From: CALJFL01 sp963669435
GTDB taxonomy: Bacteria; Pseudomonadota; Gammaproteobacteria; Pseudomonadales; Halieaceae
Reading direction: 5' to 3'
Length of the DNA: 64,000 nt
Assembly: GCA_963669435.1 (NCBI GenBank)
Contig: OY770025.1
Span: 1,922,001 to 1,986,000, forward strand
A model generated the notes under the pieces. It had not been told where the DNA came from, did not search any database, and saw nothing but the letters and a program-made list of their open reading frames with translations. Positions 45,898 to 53,664 of this stretch are shown piece by piece. Position 1 is the stretch's first letter. Each line of letters begins with the position of its first letter. A program made the translations under genes and the position numbers.

Positions 45898-46968
45898 ATG
45901 CCCGAACTCAAAAATGACCGCTTTTTGCGTGCCCTGCTGCGCCAGCCTGTAGATCGCACGCCGATCTGGATGATGCGCCAGGCTGGGCGCTACCTGCCTG
46001 AATACCGGGCCACGCGTAAGCAGGCCGGATCCTTTATGGACGTGTGTACCAATCCCGAGTTGGCTTGTGAGGTCACCCTGCAGCCACTGCGGCGGTATGC
46101 CATGGATGCAGCGATTCTGTTTTCCGACATTCTGACCGTGCCGGATGCGATGGGACTTGGTCTCTATTTCGAAGAGGGAGAGGGGCCACGGTTTCGAAAG
46201 ACGGTTCGCAGCGAGCAGGACCTGGCGGGTCTCAAACAGATCCGCGCTGCCGATGACCTGTCCTACGTGATGGATGCGGTTACCACCATCCGCAGGGAAT
46301 TGAACGGCAGTGTACCCCTCATCGGTTTTACCGGCAGTCCGTGGACCCTGGCGACATACATGGTTGAAGGCGGCTCTTCCAAGGACTTTAGCCGCGTCAA
46401 GACCATGGCCTATGACCAGCCTGCGCTTATGCATGAGCTGTTGACGGTGTTGGCCGACGCGGTTGCGGATTATCTCTGTGCCCAGGTGGCCGCCGGGGCG
46501 CAGGCGCTGCAGATCTTTGATACCTGGGGCGGGAGTCTCAGCGCCGCGGCATATCGGGAATTTTCGCTGTCTTATATGCAGCGCATCATTCAGCAGTTGC
46601 CACAAGAATCCGAAGGTCGTCCGGTCCCGGTGATTGTCTTTACCAAGGGTGGTGGCCAGTGGTTGTCCGATATTGCTGACTGCGGCGCACAGGCAGCGGG
46701 CATCGATTGGACAACCGACATTAGTCGAGCACGTGCGAAAGTGGGTGACCGTGTTGCTTTGCAGGGCAATATGGACCCGATGATGCTGTTTGCCTCACCG
46801 GCACGCATTCGCCAGGAGGTCGACAGTATTCTGGCGGGGTTCGGGCACGGCAGTGGTCATGTATTCAACCTGGGCCACGGTATCACACCCGGTGTTAACC
46901 CCGACCATGTCACCGCTTTCGTCGATGCCGTGCAGGAACTATCGCCGCAGTACCACCAGGCGAACTAG
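45898..46968 (+). CDS. hemE: Uroporphyrinogen decarboxylase
   Basis: 356 residues from the ATG at 45898, giving MPELKNDRFLRALLRQPVDRTPIWMMRQAGRYLPEYRATR, the standard N-terminus with the active-site MRQAGRYLPEYR. Longer frames run into gltD. Other signatures: GFTGSPWTLATYMVEGG, and NLGHGITPGVNPDHV near the end. It makes coproporphyrinogen III in heme and (bacterio)chlorophyll synthesis. Probably co-transcribed with gltBD, as in Pseudomonas. Convergent with cysE, 6 bases apart. Confidence 0.96.
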   Translation: MPELKNDRFLRALLRQPVDRTPIWMMRQAGRYLPEYRATRKQAGSFMDVCTNPELACEVTLQPLRRYAMDAAILFSDILTVPDAMGLGLYFEEGEGPRFRKTVRSEQDLAGLKQIRAADDLSYVMDAVTTIRRELNGSVPLIGFTGSPWTLATYMVEGGSSKDFSRVKTMAYDQPALMHELLTVLADAVADYLCAQVAAGAQALQIFDTWGGSLSAAAYREFSLSYMQRIIQQLPQESEGRPVPVIVFTKGGGQWLSDIADCGAQAAGIDWTTDISRARAKVGDRVALQGNMDPMMLFASPARIRQEVDSILAGFGHGSGHVFNLGHGITPGVNPDHVTAFVDAVQELSPQYHQAN

Positions 46969-46974
46969 CCAGCC

Positions 46975-47805
46975 TCAGTTCGCAACCTGTTTGCCAGATT
47001 CCTCAGCGGTAGACTCGTCGCAGCAGAAGTCGTGGTCCATCTCCAGCGCCGGTTGTTGTGAAGCCGGACGGCCCACAACCTTGGCGGGAACGCCCGCCAC
47101 GGTAGTGTGCGGAGGGACCTCATCCAGCACCACGCTGCCCGCGCCAACCTTGGCACCCTCTCCCACGCGGATATTGCCGAGTATTTTCGCACCCGCACTG
47201 ATCAGTACACCGTCGCCAATTTTTGGATGCCGGTCGCCCTCGTCCTTACCGGTACCGCCGAGAGTGACAGACTGCAGTATTGACACGTTGTTTCCGACCA
47301 CGGCGGTTTCGCCAATCACGAGGCCGGTCGCATGATCCAGCATAATGCCTTCGCCGAGTCGCGCTGCCGGGTGGATATCCACGCCAAATTCTGCCGACAT
47401 CCGGTTTTGCAGAAACAGCGCCAGTGGTTCGCGACCCTGGCGCCACAGCCAGTTGGCCACGCGCTGGGTTTCGAGCGCGTGGAAACCCTTGAAGTACAGA
47501 AAAGGAATGTAGAGTTCGTGACAGGCGGAATCTCTTTCCATTACCGCACAGAGGTCCGCGCGCACCTTGTCCAGGATTTCCGGCTCTTTCTTGAACGCTT
47601 CCAGCATGACTTCGCGCAGCAGCAACGAAGAGGCGGTGGCATTATCGAGTTGATTCGCCAGGTGGAAGCTCAGTGCTCGCTCCAGTTTGCTATGGTTCAA
47701 AATGGTGGCGTGCAAAAAGCTGGCCAGCATCGGTTCTTCGTTGGCGTGGCGAGAGGTCTCTGCGCGAATTCGCGCCCAGACGCTGTTTTCTTTCTTGGGA
47801 GTCAT
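46975..47805 (-). CDS. cysE: Serine O-acetyltransferase
   Basis: 276 residues: the N-terminal helical SATase domain (WARIRAETSRHANEEPMLASFLHATILNH) and the left-handed hexapeptide beta-helix (GVDIHPAARLGEGIMLDHATGLVIGETAVVG, GGTGKDEGDRHPKIGDGVLISAGAKILG). It makes O-acetylserine for cysteine synthesis. The C-terminal tail (about 25 residues, acidic, with CC) is where cysteine feedback and CysK binding usually act; it ends in VAN instead of the common terminal Ile, so CysK docking may be weak or absent. Confidence 0.94.
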   Translation of the reverse strand: MTPKKENSVWARIRAETSRHANEEPMLASFLHATILNHSKLERALSFHLANQLDNATASSLLLREVMLEAFKKEPEILDKVRADLCAVMERDSACHELYIPFLYFKGFHALETQRVANWLWRQGREPLALFLQNRMSAEFGVDIHPAARLGEGIMLDHATGLVIGETAVVGNNVSILQSVTLGGTGKDEGDRHPKIGDGVLISAGAKILGNIRVGEGAKVGAGSVVLDEVPPHTTVAGVPAKVVGRPASQQPALEMDHDFCCDESTAEESGKQVAN

Positions 47806-47833
47806 GGCTATCCCTCACTGTGAGCAGGACACT

Positions 47834-48535
47834 TTAGCGTATCGCCAGTACTTCGTCACTTTGGCTTCGATCGATAAAGCCACGGTATTGCCACAAATCG
47901 TGCCCGCTGTTCGCATACTTTTTTTCGAATAGCGTTATCGGCTGACTGGGCGTAATCCGCTGCACACGGCCTCTCACCCCGGCGAGTAACATCGCCAATC
48001 CAAACTCCTCGACGTACAGCGGCCAGTTTGAGCGGAGCTCCACGTGGCCGCCCAGTTCTAACAGGAATGGAAATGCCGGGTGCCCGTGTATGCGTCGGCT
48101 TAGTTGTGCTTTTTTGGGCCAGGGGTTTGGGTAGAACAGGTAGTGGTAATCCGGAAACAGCCTATGCGCCGCTAGTAGCCTCCAGATTACTTCACACTCG
48201 GCCTGTACCAGCAGGGTGTTTGCTGTTGCTGCATACGGGTGACGTGCCAACCGATGCGCTGATTTGTCGATACCGATAATCAGGTGTTGTGGATGTAGCT
48301 CCGATAGCGTGAATGTACTGTGCCCGGTACCGCAAAAGGAGTCGAGCACGATCGGGCGTGGCGCATCCTGTAACCGGGAGGTGATCTCATCCAATGCGCG
48401 CAGGTTGTAATCGGCGACCGGCTTTTGCCAGTCACCGGCCAGGTGGCGCTGCACCACGGCTGGCAGCTGTGGGTGAGTATGGCGTTGGTTACTGGAAACC
48501 TTGCGGGAATGTGCTGGTGACTCGTCGTTGCCCAT
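47834..48535 (-). CDS. TrmB-like SAM-dependent methyltransferase (tRNA m7G46-type, divergent)
   Basis: 233 residues from the ATG at 48535; a TTG three codons earlier is less likely. The SAM loop is LDSFCGTGHST and the substrate region YLFYPNPWPKKAQLSRRIHGHPAF carries the PNPWPK/H..RR pattern of tRNA (guanine-N7)-methyltransferases. The SAM loop differs from the usual E(I/V)GFG form, so this belongs to a divergent branch and the substrate is not certain. It stands alone, 28 bases from cysE, divergent from the acyltransferase gene. Confidence 0.75.
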   Translation of the reverse strand: MGNDESPAHSRKVSSNQRHTHPQLPAVVQRHLAGDWQKPVADYNLRALDEITSRLQDAPRPIVLDSFCGTGHSTFTLSELHPQHLIIGIDKSAHRLARHPYAATANTLLVQAECEVIWRLLAAHRLFPDYHYLFYPNPWPKKAQLSRRIHGHPAFPFLLELGGHVELRSNWPLYVEEFGLAMLLAGVRGRVQRITPSQPITLFEKKYANSGHDLWQYRGFIDRSQSDEVLAIR

Positions 48536-48640
48536 GGCGCGCAATGCTGATTCGGATTGTCGTTGATGTTGCCTGAAAGCCTTGCGATCATAAGTGCATG
48601 CAAGCGTTTTTACTACTCGTGGTGTATTGCTGCACGAATT

Positions 48641-49363
48641 ATGCGTGATGATTTACGGCCCTACTGGCTGAAGAAAGCTTATCTCCGGTTTCGGCGTTGG
48701 TATACCGACTATTTCCTGCGTCCGCAGTGTACGTTCATGGGCCCCTATGACAACGTGATGAAGCCTTGGTACGTACACATTTCGGGGCCGAACATAGAAA
48801 TTGGTGAATGCTTTACCGCCATTGGCGAACCTATGCACCGGGTGGAGGTTGGCGTGTGGGGCCGCAAGGCCGGTGAGGGCGCGATTACCATTGGCAGAGG
48901 TGTTTTGCTCAGCCCCGGCACCCGACTCAGTGCCAGCGACCAGATCACCATTGGTGACGGGGTGATGATGGCCAACGGCACCTACATCACCGATTCCGAC
49001 TGGCACACGGTATACGACCGCACCCAGCGCGATGAACGTGCAACGCCCGTGATCATTAAAGACAACGTGTGGCTCGGTGACCACGCGACTGTGCTGAAGG
49101 GCGTTACGGTAGGCGAGAACAGTGTTATTGCCGCGCGTTCCGTGGTCACCCGTGACGTGCCTGCGAATGTCATTGCCGCCGGTAATCCGGCCAGGGTGGT
49201 CAGGGAGTTGGACCCGGACAAACCCATTACCACGCGGATGGATTTATACGCAGACCCTGAAGGCCTGGAGCGTTTCTTTGACGAGGTCGACCGACAGGTC
49301 CTGGGGGGCAATAGTTTTTGGCGCTGGCTGCTGGCGGTTGTCTATCCTGCGTCTCGTAGCTAG
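48641..49363 (+). CDS. Hexapeptide-repeat acyltransferase (acetyltransferase-like)
   Basis: 240 residues from the ATG at 48641, giving MRDDLRPYWLKKAYLRFRRW; a TTG start at 48557 would add 28 residues without clear similarity. The left-handed beta-helix is seen in ISGPNIEIGECF, GAITIGRGVLLSPGTRLSASDQITIGDG, VIIKDNVWLGDHATVLKGVTVGENSVIAARSVVTRDVPANVIAAGNPARVV. This is the layout of sugar or chloramphenicol-type O-acetyltransferases; the His in TDSDWHTVYD may be catalytic. Substrate unknown; an isolated gene convergent with srkA. Confidence 0.8.
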   Translation: MRDDLRPYWLKKAYLRFRRWYTDYFLRPQCTFMGPYDNVMKPWYVHISGPNIEIGECFTAIGEPMHRVEVGVWGRKAGEGAITIGRGVLLSPGTRLSASDQITIGDGVMMANGTYITDSDWHTVYDRTQRDERATPVIIKDNVWLGDHATVLKGVTVGENSVIAARSVVTRDVPANVIAAGNPARVVRELDPDKPITTRMDLYADPEGLERFFDEVDRQVLGGNSFWRWLLAVVYPASRS

Positions 49364-49385
49364 CAGGGTGTTTCGCCACACAACG

Positions 49386-50366
49386 TTAGAGCAGTTGTAG
49401 CGGCTCTTCCTGTAGCGCGGCCATTTGCTCGCGCAGTTCCAGAATGTGCTCGGCCCAGTAGCGCTCGGTGTTGAACCAGGTGAAACTGCGCGGGAATGCC
49501 GGGTCCTGCCAGCGACGACCCAGCCAGGCGGCATAATGGATTAACCGCATGGTGCGCAATGCTTCGATCCAGCGCAGCTCGCGAGGATTGAAGTCGGTAA
49601 ACTCGCGGTAGCCCTCGACCAGTTCTGACAGTTGTAATTGTTTATCATGACGGTCGCCATTCAGGAACATCCACAGGTCCTGTATGGCCGGGGCTGTGCA
49701 GCAATCGTCAAGATCGACGAAGTGGGCGGTTTCATCGCGCCACAGAATGTTGCCGACGTGACAATCGCCGTGGATGCGCAGCGTGGCGTCCTCCTCAATA
49801 CCTGCGTAGATCTCGGTCACTGCCTGCAGCAGGTCTTGTGTGAGTGTGCGGTAGGCGGGCTCGAGCGAATCGGGGATAAACTGCTCGAGCAGGAACTCTC
49901 GGCTGTCTGCCACCATGGTTTGCACATTCATGGTAAGGCGATGCTTGAACTTGCTGCTGCGCCCTACCTGGTGAATGCGTCCGAGAGTCCTTCCCAGCAC
50001 CAGCAGGTTATCGAGGTTGTCGAGTTCGGGAGGATAGCCGCCACGACGGGGAAACAGCGCAAACAGGAACCCCTGGTGATTGTGAAGGCTGTTTCCGGCC
50101 TCGCTGACAAGGGGCGCCACCACCGAGACATCAGCATTCTGTAACTCCAGGCTGAATTTATGTTCCTCCAGAATTTGTTCTGCCGACCACCGCTGAGGTC
50201 GATAAAATTTCGCGATCACAGGGGTGTCGTCCTCTATACCCACCTGGTACACACGGTTTTCGTAGCTGTTAAGGGCCAACAGGCGAGCATCACAGCGATA
50301 GCCTGCAGCTTCCACCGCGTCTATCACGGTGTCTGGTGTCAGTGCGTTATAGGGGTGCTCGCTCAC
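49386..50366 (-). CDS. srkA: Stress-response serine/threonine protein kinase SrkA (YihE family)
   Basis: 326 residues, close to E. coli SrkA (328). Kinase features: NSYENRVYQVGIEDD (nucleotide loop), VIAKFYRP (lysine), LRIHGDCHVGNILW (catalytic loop) and HFVDLDDCCTAPAIQDLWMFL (metal-binding). SrkA protects from programmed death after stress in E. coli. Its start overlaps the modC stop by 4 bases (ATGA), so it is the last gene of the mod operon. Confidence 0.92.
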   Translation of the reverse strand: MSEHPYNALTPDTVIDAVEAAGYRCDARLLALNSYENRVYQVGIEDDTPVIAKFYRPQRWSAEQILEEHKFSLELQNADVSVVAPLVSEAGNSLHNHQGFLFALFPRRGGYPPELDNLDNLLVLGRTLGRIHQVGRSSKFKHRLTMNVQTMVADSREFLLEQFIPDSLEPAYRTLTQDLLQAVTEIYAGIEEDATLRIHGDCHVGNILWRDETAHFVDLDDCCTAPAIQDLWMFLNGDRHDKQLQLSELVEGYREFTDFNPRELRWIEALRTMRLIHYAAWLGRRWQDPAFPRSFTWFNTERYWAEHILELREQMAALQEEPLQLL

Positions 50367-51448
50367 GGTGTTTTGCCGGTATCGCTTAGCAGGGCCGCAC
50401 TTTTGATTTGCGCGAACAGCTGCTCCCCGGTCTGCAATTGCAGCTCTATAGCAGATTTTCGCGTGATACGAGCCAGCAGATACTGCTGTCCAAGCCGAAG
50501 GCGCAACAGGACCCTGGCAGAACTCGTATGTTCAATCTCTACCAGTTCGACGGGCAGGATGTTGAGGATGCTGGTTCCGGCGGGTCGTTCCCGACACACG
50601 CTGACATCCCGAGCCGGTATTCTTATCCGTCGACTCTCACCAACCCGGCTTACCAGATGGTTGACCCACAGCGTATGTCCATCGACATCAATGGCGGTGA
50701 GTCCGTAGGCCTCGTCGTGCTTGGAAATTTGACCCTGGGCCACTGCAGCGGCGTGTTCCTCGTGAGCAACGCCAGTGTCCAGACGACCAAACAACTCGAT
50801 CAACGGCCCTTGCTCTCGCACAGCCCCTTGCTCCAGAACCACTACATGCTCGGCAAGTTGGCAGATTTCCTCAATATCGTGGCTTACGTAGAGCATGGGG
50901 GTAGCGAGTTTTTCCTGGACAGATCGGATGGCCTGCAAGCAATCGGTGCGGGCTGCTGTGTCCAGGTTTGCCAGGGGTTCGTCAAGTAGCATGAGTTGCG
51001 GTTCACTTAATACTGCCCGGCCGATAGCCACCCGCTGCTTCTGTCCTGCTGACAGTTCGTTTGGACCCCGGTGTAGCAGGTCTTCCAAACCTAGCCAATC
51101 AATCACCTGGTCCGGATTCAGCTCACCGCGCCCCGTCCGGTGCGCGCCAAAGAGTAAGTTTTGCACAACGGACAGGTGTGGAAACAGTCGGGCATCCTGA
51201 AAAACAAAACCTATGCGCCGTTGCCATACGGGTACGCTGTATCCCGCATTGTGCCAGTCGATATTCCCGAAACGTATGTGACTCGTCTCGTCGAGGCTGC
51301 GCAGTCCGGCAATGGATTCGAGCAGGGTGGTCTTGCCACTACCGCTGGGTCCGTAAATGGCGCAGATACCGTTGAGGGGTATCCCACAGTTCAGTGACAG
51401 GGTGAAATCCTGGGTGTCGCAGCGCATTGCCAGCGCCAGTTCGGTCAC
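50363..51448 (-). CDS. modC: Molybdate ABC transporter ATP-binding protein ModC
   Basis: 361 residues from a GTG that overlaps the modB stop by 4 bases (GTGA); a TTG start 15 bases further upstream is less likely. Walker A GPSGSGKTT, Q-loop VFQDARLFPHLSV, signature LSAGQKQRVAIGRA (Ala where Gly is usual), Walker B LMLLDEPLANLD, and a C-terminal molybdate-binding MOP/TOBE domain (about 290-355). It powers molybdate uptake. Confidence 0.93.
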   Translation of the reverse strand: MTELALAMRCDTQDFTLSLNCGIPLNGICAIYGPSGSGKTTLLESIAGLRSLDETSHIRFGNIDWHNAGYSVPVWQRRIGFVFQDARLFPHLSVVQNLLFGAHRTGRGELNPDQVIDWLGLEDLLHRGPNELSAGQKQRVAIGRAVLSEPQLMLLDEPLANLDTAARTDCLQAIRSVQEKLATPMLYVSHDIEEICQLAEHVVVLEQGAVREQGPLIELFGRLDTGVAHEEHAAAVAQGQISKHDEAYGLTAIDVDGHTLWVNHLVSRVGESRRIRIPARDVSVCRERPAGTSILNILPVELVEIEHTSSARVLLRLRLGQQYLLARITRKSAIELQLQTGEQLFAQIKSAALLSDTGKTP

Positions 51449-52125
51449 AGTTTCACCCGCCAACTGGCTTCAGGGTTGCTGCGGTAGAGCAGGAACAGGG
51501 TCAGCATTGAAAAGACCACCAGTCCCGCTGCGAGCTGGTGCGCCTCGTGAAATCGTAGTGACTCTACGTAGTCAAACAGGGCAATTGAGAGTACCTGGGT
51601 CTCGCCGGGAATATTGCCGCCGATCATCAAGACCACCCCGAATTCGCCCACGGTGTGCGCGAAGCCCAGTGTTGCGGCGACCAGGAAACTGCGGCGACTC
51701 AGGGGCAGTACGATACAACGAAACTGGTCCAACGGGGTCGCACCTAGAGTAGCACTGGCCTGCAGCAGGCTGGCGGGTACGCGGCTGAAAGCCTGTTGCA
51801 GGGGCTGAACCACGAAAGGCAGGGAATAGATAACTGAACCGATTACCAGGGCACTGAAGCTGAAAGCCAGCCGTTCGCCAGTGAGCTGCTGCCAGGCTCT
51901 TCCCAGTAAGGTGTCCGGTGCGAATGCAATCAGTAAGTAGAACCCCAGGACGGTCGGTGGCAGGATCAGGGGCAGTGCAACAATGGTCTCCACCACCGCG
52001 CTCACCGTACCCTGGCGACGCGATAGCCACCAGGCTACCGGGGTACCAATGAGTAAGAGAATGATCGTCGTGGTGCCTGCGAGGGCGACAGTCAGCCAGA
52101 TGGCGTTGAGAATTGTCTCGCTCAT
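51445..52125 (-). CDS. modB: Molybdate ABC transporter permease ModB
   Basis: 226 residues with five to six membrane helices; the permease-ATPase contact loop is ASATLGATPLDQFRCIVLPLSRRSFLVAATLGFAHTVGEFG, with the EAA-like motif and the ModB-specific GEFGVVLMIGGNIPGETQ. It overlaps modA and modC by 4 bases each. Confidence 0.95.
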   Translation of the reverse strand: MSETILNAIWLTVALAGTTTIILLLIGTPVAWWLSRRQGTVSAVVETIVALPLILPPTVLGFYLLIAFAPDTLLGRAWQQLTGERLAFSFSALVIGSVIYSLPFVVQPLQQAFSRVPASLLQASATLGATPLDQFRCIVLPLSRRSFLVAATLGFAHTVGEFGVVLMIGGNIPGETQVLSIALFDYVESLRFHEAHQLAAGLVVFSMLTLFLLYRSNPEASWRVKL

Positions 52126-52820
52126 GGGCAGGCATCATAGCCTGATGCGACTATTTTGGCGCGAACATCTGCACTCTTTAGCCAGTGCATATAGGCCCTC
52201 GCTTCCGGTGAGTCTCTCAGTAGCAGTGCATGCTGTTCGATCGGGGAGTGCCAATCCTGAGGTATGAGTGTGCCCGCGTCTCCGGACAGTGAGTAAGGAA
52301 CTAAAGCCAGTGCGACATTCCCTGTGTGCCAGTACTGGTAGGCCTGCATCGCGTTGCTGCCACGCACCAACTGCCTGCCCGCTCCGGTAGCGAACTCGCT
52401 GCGCTGAAGGACTTCCGCAGCGGCGCTCCCGTAGGGTGCTGTCGCGGGATTGGCAATGGCCAGGTTGAGTGCGGGCGAAGCCAGCTGATTCAGGGAGCCG
52501 TTGCCGCCGACCAGCACCAGTTTGCCGCGGGCATAACAGAAACTTTCGCCGGCTGCGGATAGTGTGTCGAGCAACATATCTACGCTAGCGCGATCCGCGG
52601 CCAGGAACACGTCATAGGGCGCCCCGCTCACGATCTGGTGGTAGAGCGCCCCGGTGGAGCCGCTACTGGTAATGGTCGGCGTTGAGTATTTTGCTTCAAA
52701 GGCTGGATGGAGTTGTTCCAGGATCGGGCGGAAGTTGGTGGCCACTGCGACTCTCACCTCCGCAGCGAGGTTGCTACTAACAACAGTCAGCAGGAGCAGG
52801 GTCAATACGGGCTTGAGCAT
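52122..52820 (-). CDS. modA: Periplasmic molybdate-binding protein ModA
   Basis: 232 residues: signal peptide (MLKPVLTLLLLTVVSSNLAA, cleaved at about 20), then a type II binding protein with the ModA features VAVATNFRPILEQL, SSGSTGALYHQI, GAPYDVFLAADRASVD and ANPATAPYGSAAAEVL. It captures molybdate (or tungstate) in the periplasm. First of modABC; comF lies 30 bases upstream on the same strand, so transcription may begin at the comF-bioB promoter region. Confidence 0.93.
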   Translation of the reverse strand: MLKPVLTLLLLTVVSSNLAAEVRVAVATNFRPILEQLHPAFEAKYSTPTITSSGSTGALYHQIVSGAPYDVFLAADRASVDMLLDTLSAAGESFCYARGKLVLVGGNGSLNQLASPALNLAIANPATAPYGSAAAEVLQRSEFATGAGRQLVRGSNAMQAYQYWHTGNVALALVPYSLSGDAGTLIPQDWHSPIEQHALLLRDSPEARAYMHWLKSADVRAKIVASGYDACP

Positions 52821-52850
52821 AGGATGCGAGTGCGTTCTCTGTGCTGGATG

Positions 52851-53591
52851 CTAGGGGTTACCGCCCGGCGCAGGTGTACGTGCAATACACCACACCTTGA
52901 CTGTGCGTGCGCCGGCACTCAATAAAGCGCCGGCCAGCGCATTCGCGGTGGCGCCGGTAGTCAATACGTCATCAATGACAGTGACATCGAGATTCTCACA
53001 CGCTCCAGTCACTGTAAAGCAACGACTGGACAGTGCGGCGCGCTGCCTGGCCCCCAGCTTCGCCTGGGCGCCCTCAGATGACGTGCGTCGCAGTCGCAGG
53101 GCTTCCGTGGCCTTTCCAGATGCAAGCCGGGGGTACTGCCGCATGACGCCGTCAGCCAGGACTGCAGATTGATTAAATCCACGCCAAAGCTGCCGCCGCC
53201 AATTCAATGGCATGGGCAAGAGAATGTCCGTGCGTTTCGCTGGCATTGAGTGCAGCAGCAGGTGCACCATGAGTAAGGACAGTTGCCGGTCGCGCTGGTA
53301 TTTCCAGCGCGATAGCAACCGCGCCAGGTTACTGTCGTAGATCCAGGGTGCTGTTACCCCCGAGAATGTGGGCTGCTGGCGCTGACAGCTACCGCAGCGG
53401 CGATTGTGTACTGTTTGTGCCTCTATGGTTGCCGACAGCGGGAGGCCGCAGCGAGTACAGGGGTGATGATTCGGCGTCAGGTTGCCCTCGCAATGCACAC
53501 ACAAGGGCAGCGTGCGCCCGCTGCGCAGCCCGCACAGGGCGCAACGAGCGGGGAATAATCCGTCCAGTAGAGATCCTATCTTGTTAACCAA
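52851..53591 (-). CDS. comF: ComF family phosphoribosyltransferase-like protein
   Basis: 246 residues. N-terminal zinc-ribbon-like cysteines (CALCGLRSGRTLPLCVHC and a second pair CTRCG), and the C-terminal phosphoribosyltransferase fold with the PRPP loop VTVIDDVLTTGATANALAGAL. The family is needed for DNA uptake in naturally competent bacteria, possibly working with type IV pili, which this genome also carries. The start is TTG at 53591: no ATG or GTG lies before the conserved N-terminus. It starts inside the BirA-type operator shared with bioB. Confidence 0.9.
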   Translation of the reverse strand: MVNKIGSLLDGLFPARCALCGLRSGRTLPLCVHCEGNLTPNHHPCTRCGLPLSATIEAQTVHNRRCGSCQRQQPTFSGVTAPWIYDSNLARLLSRWKYQRDRQLSLLMVHLLLHSMPAKRTDILLPMPLNWRRQLWRGFNQSAVLADGVMRQYPRLASGKATEALRLRRTSSEGAQAKLGARQRAALSSRCFTVTGACENLDVTVIDDVLTTGATANALAGALLSAGARTVKVWCIARTPAPGGNP

Positions 53592-53613
53592 AACGCTCCC
53601 ACAAGGTTGACAG
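53581..53613. promoter_or_regulatory. BirA-type biotin operator
   Basis: TTGTTAACC (53581-53589), 15-base spacer, GGTTGACAG (53605-53613). The consensus biotin-repressor operator in proteobacteria is TTGTAAACC-N14/15-GGTTTACAA; each half here differs at one to two positions. It lies directly at the bioB promoter, where a repressing BirA dimer pair would block RNA polymerase. It also overlaps the comF start. Confidence 0.72.
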
Positions 53614-53634
53614 CGTGATTGTGGTCCGTATCAT
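53607..53634 (+). promoter_or_regulatory. Sigma-70 promoter of bioB
   Basis: TTGACA (53607-53612, a perfect -35), 16-base spacer, TATCAT (53629-53634), about 30 bases before the bioB ATG. The -35 is part of the right half of the BirA-type operator. Confidence 0.7.
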
Positions 53635-53664
53635 CGGCAACCTGCATGCTGCCCGGGAATTCTC

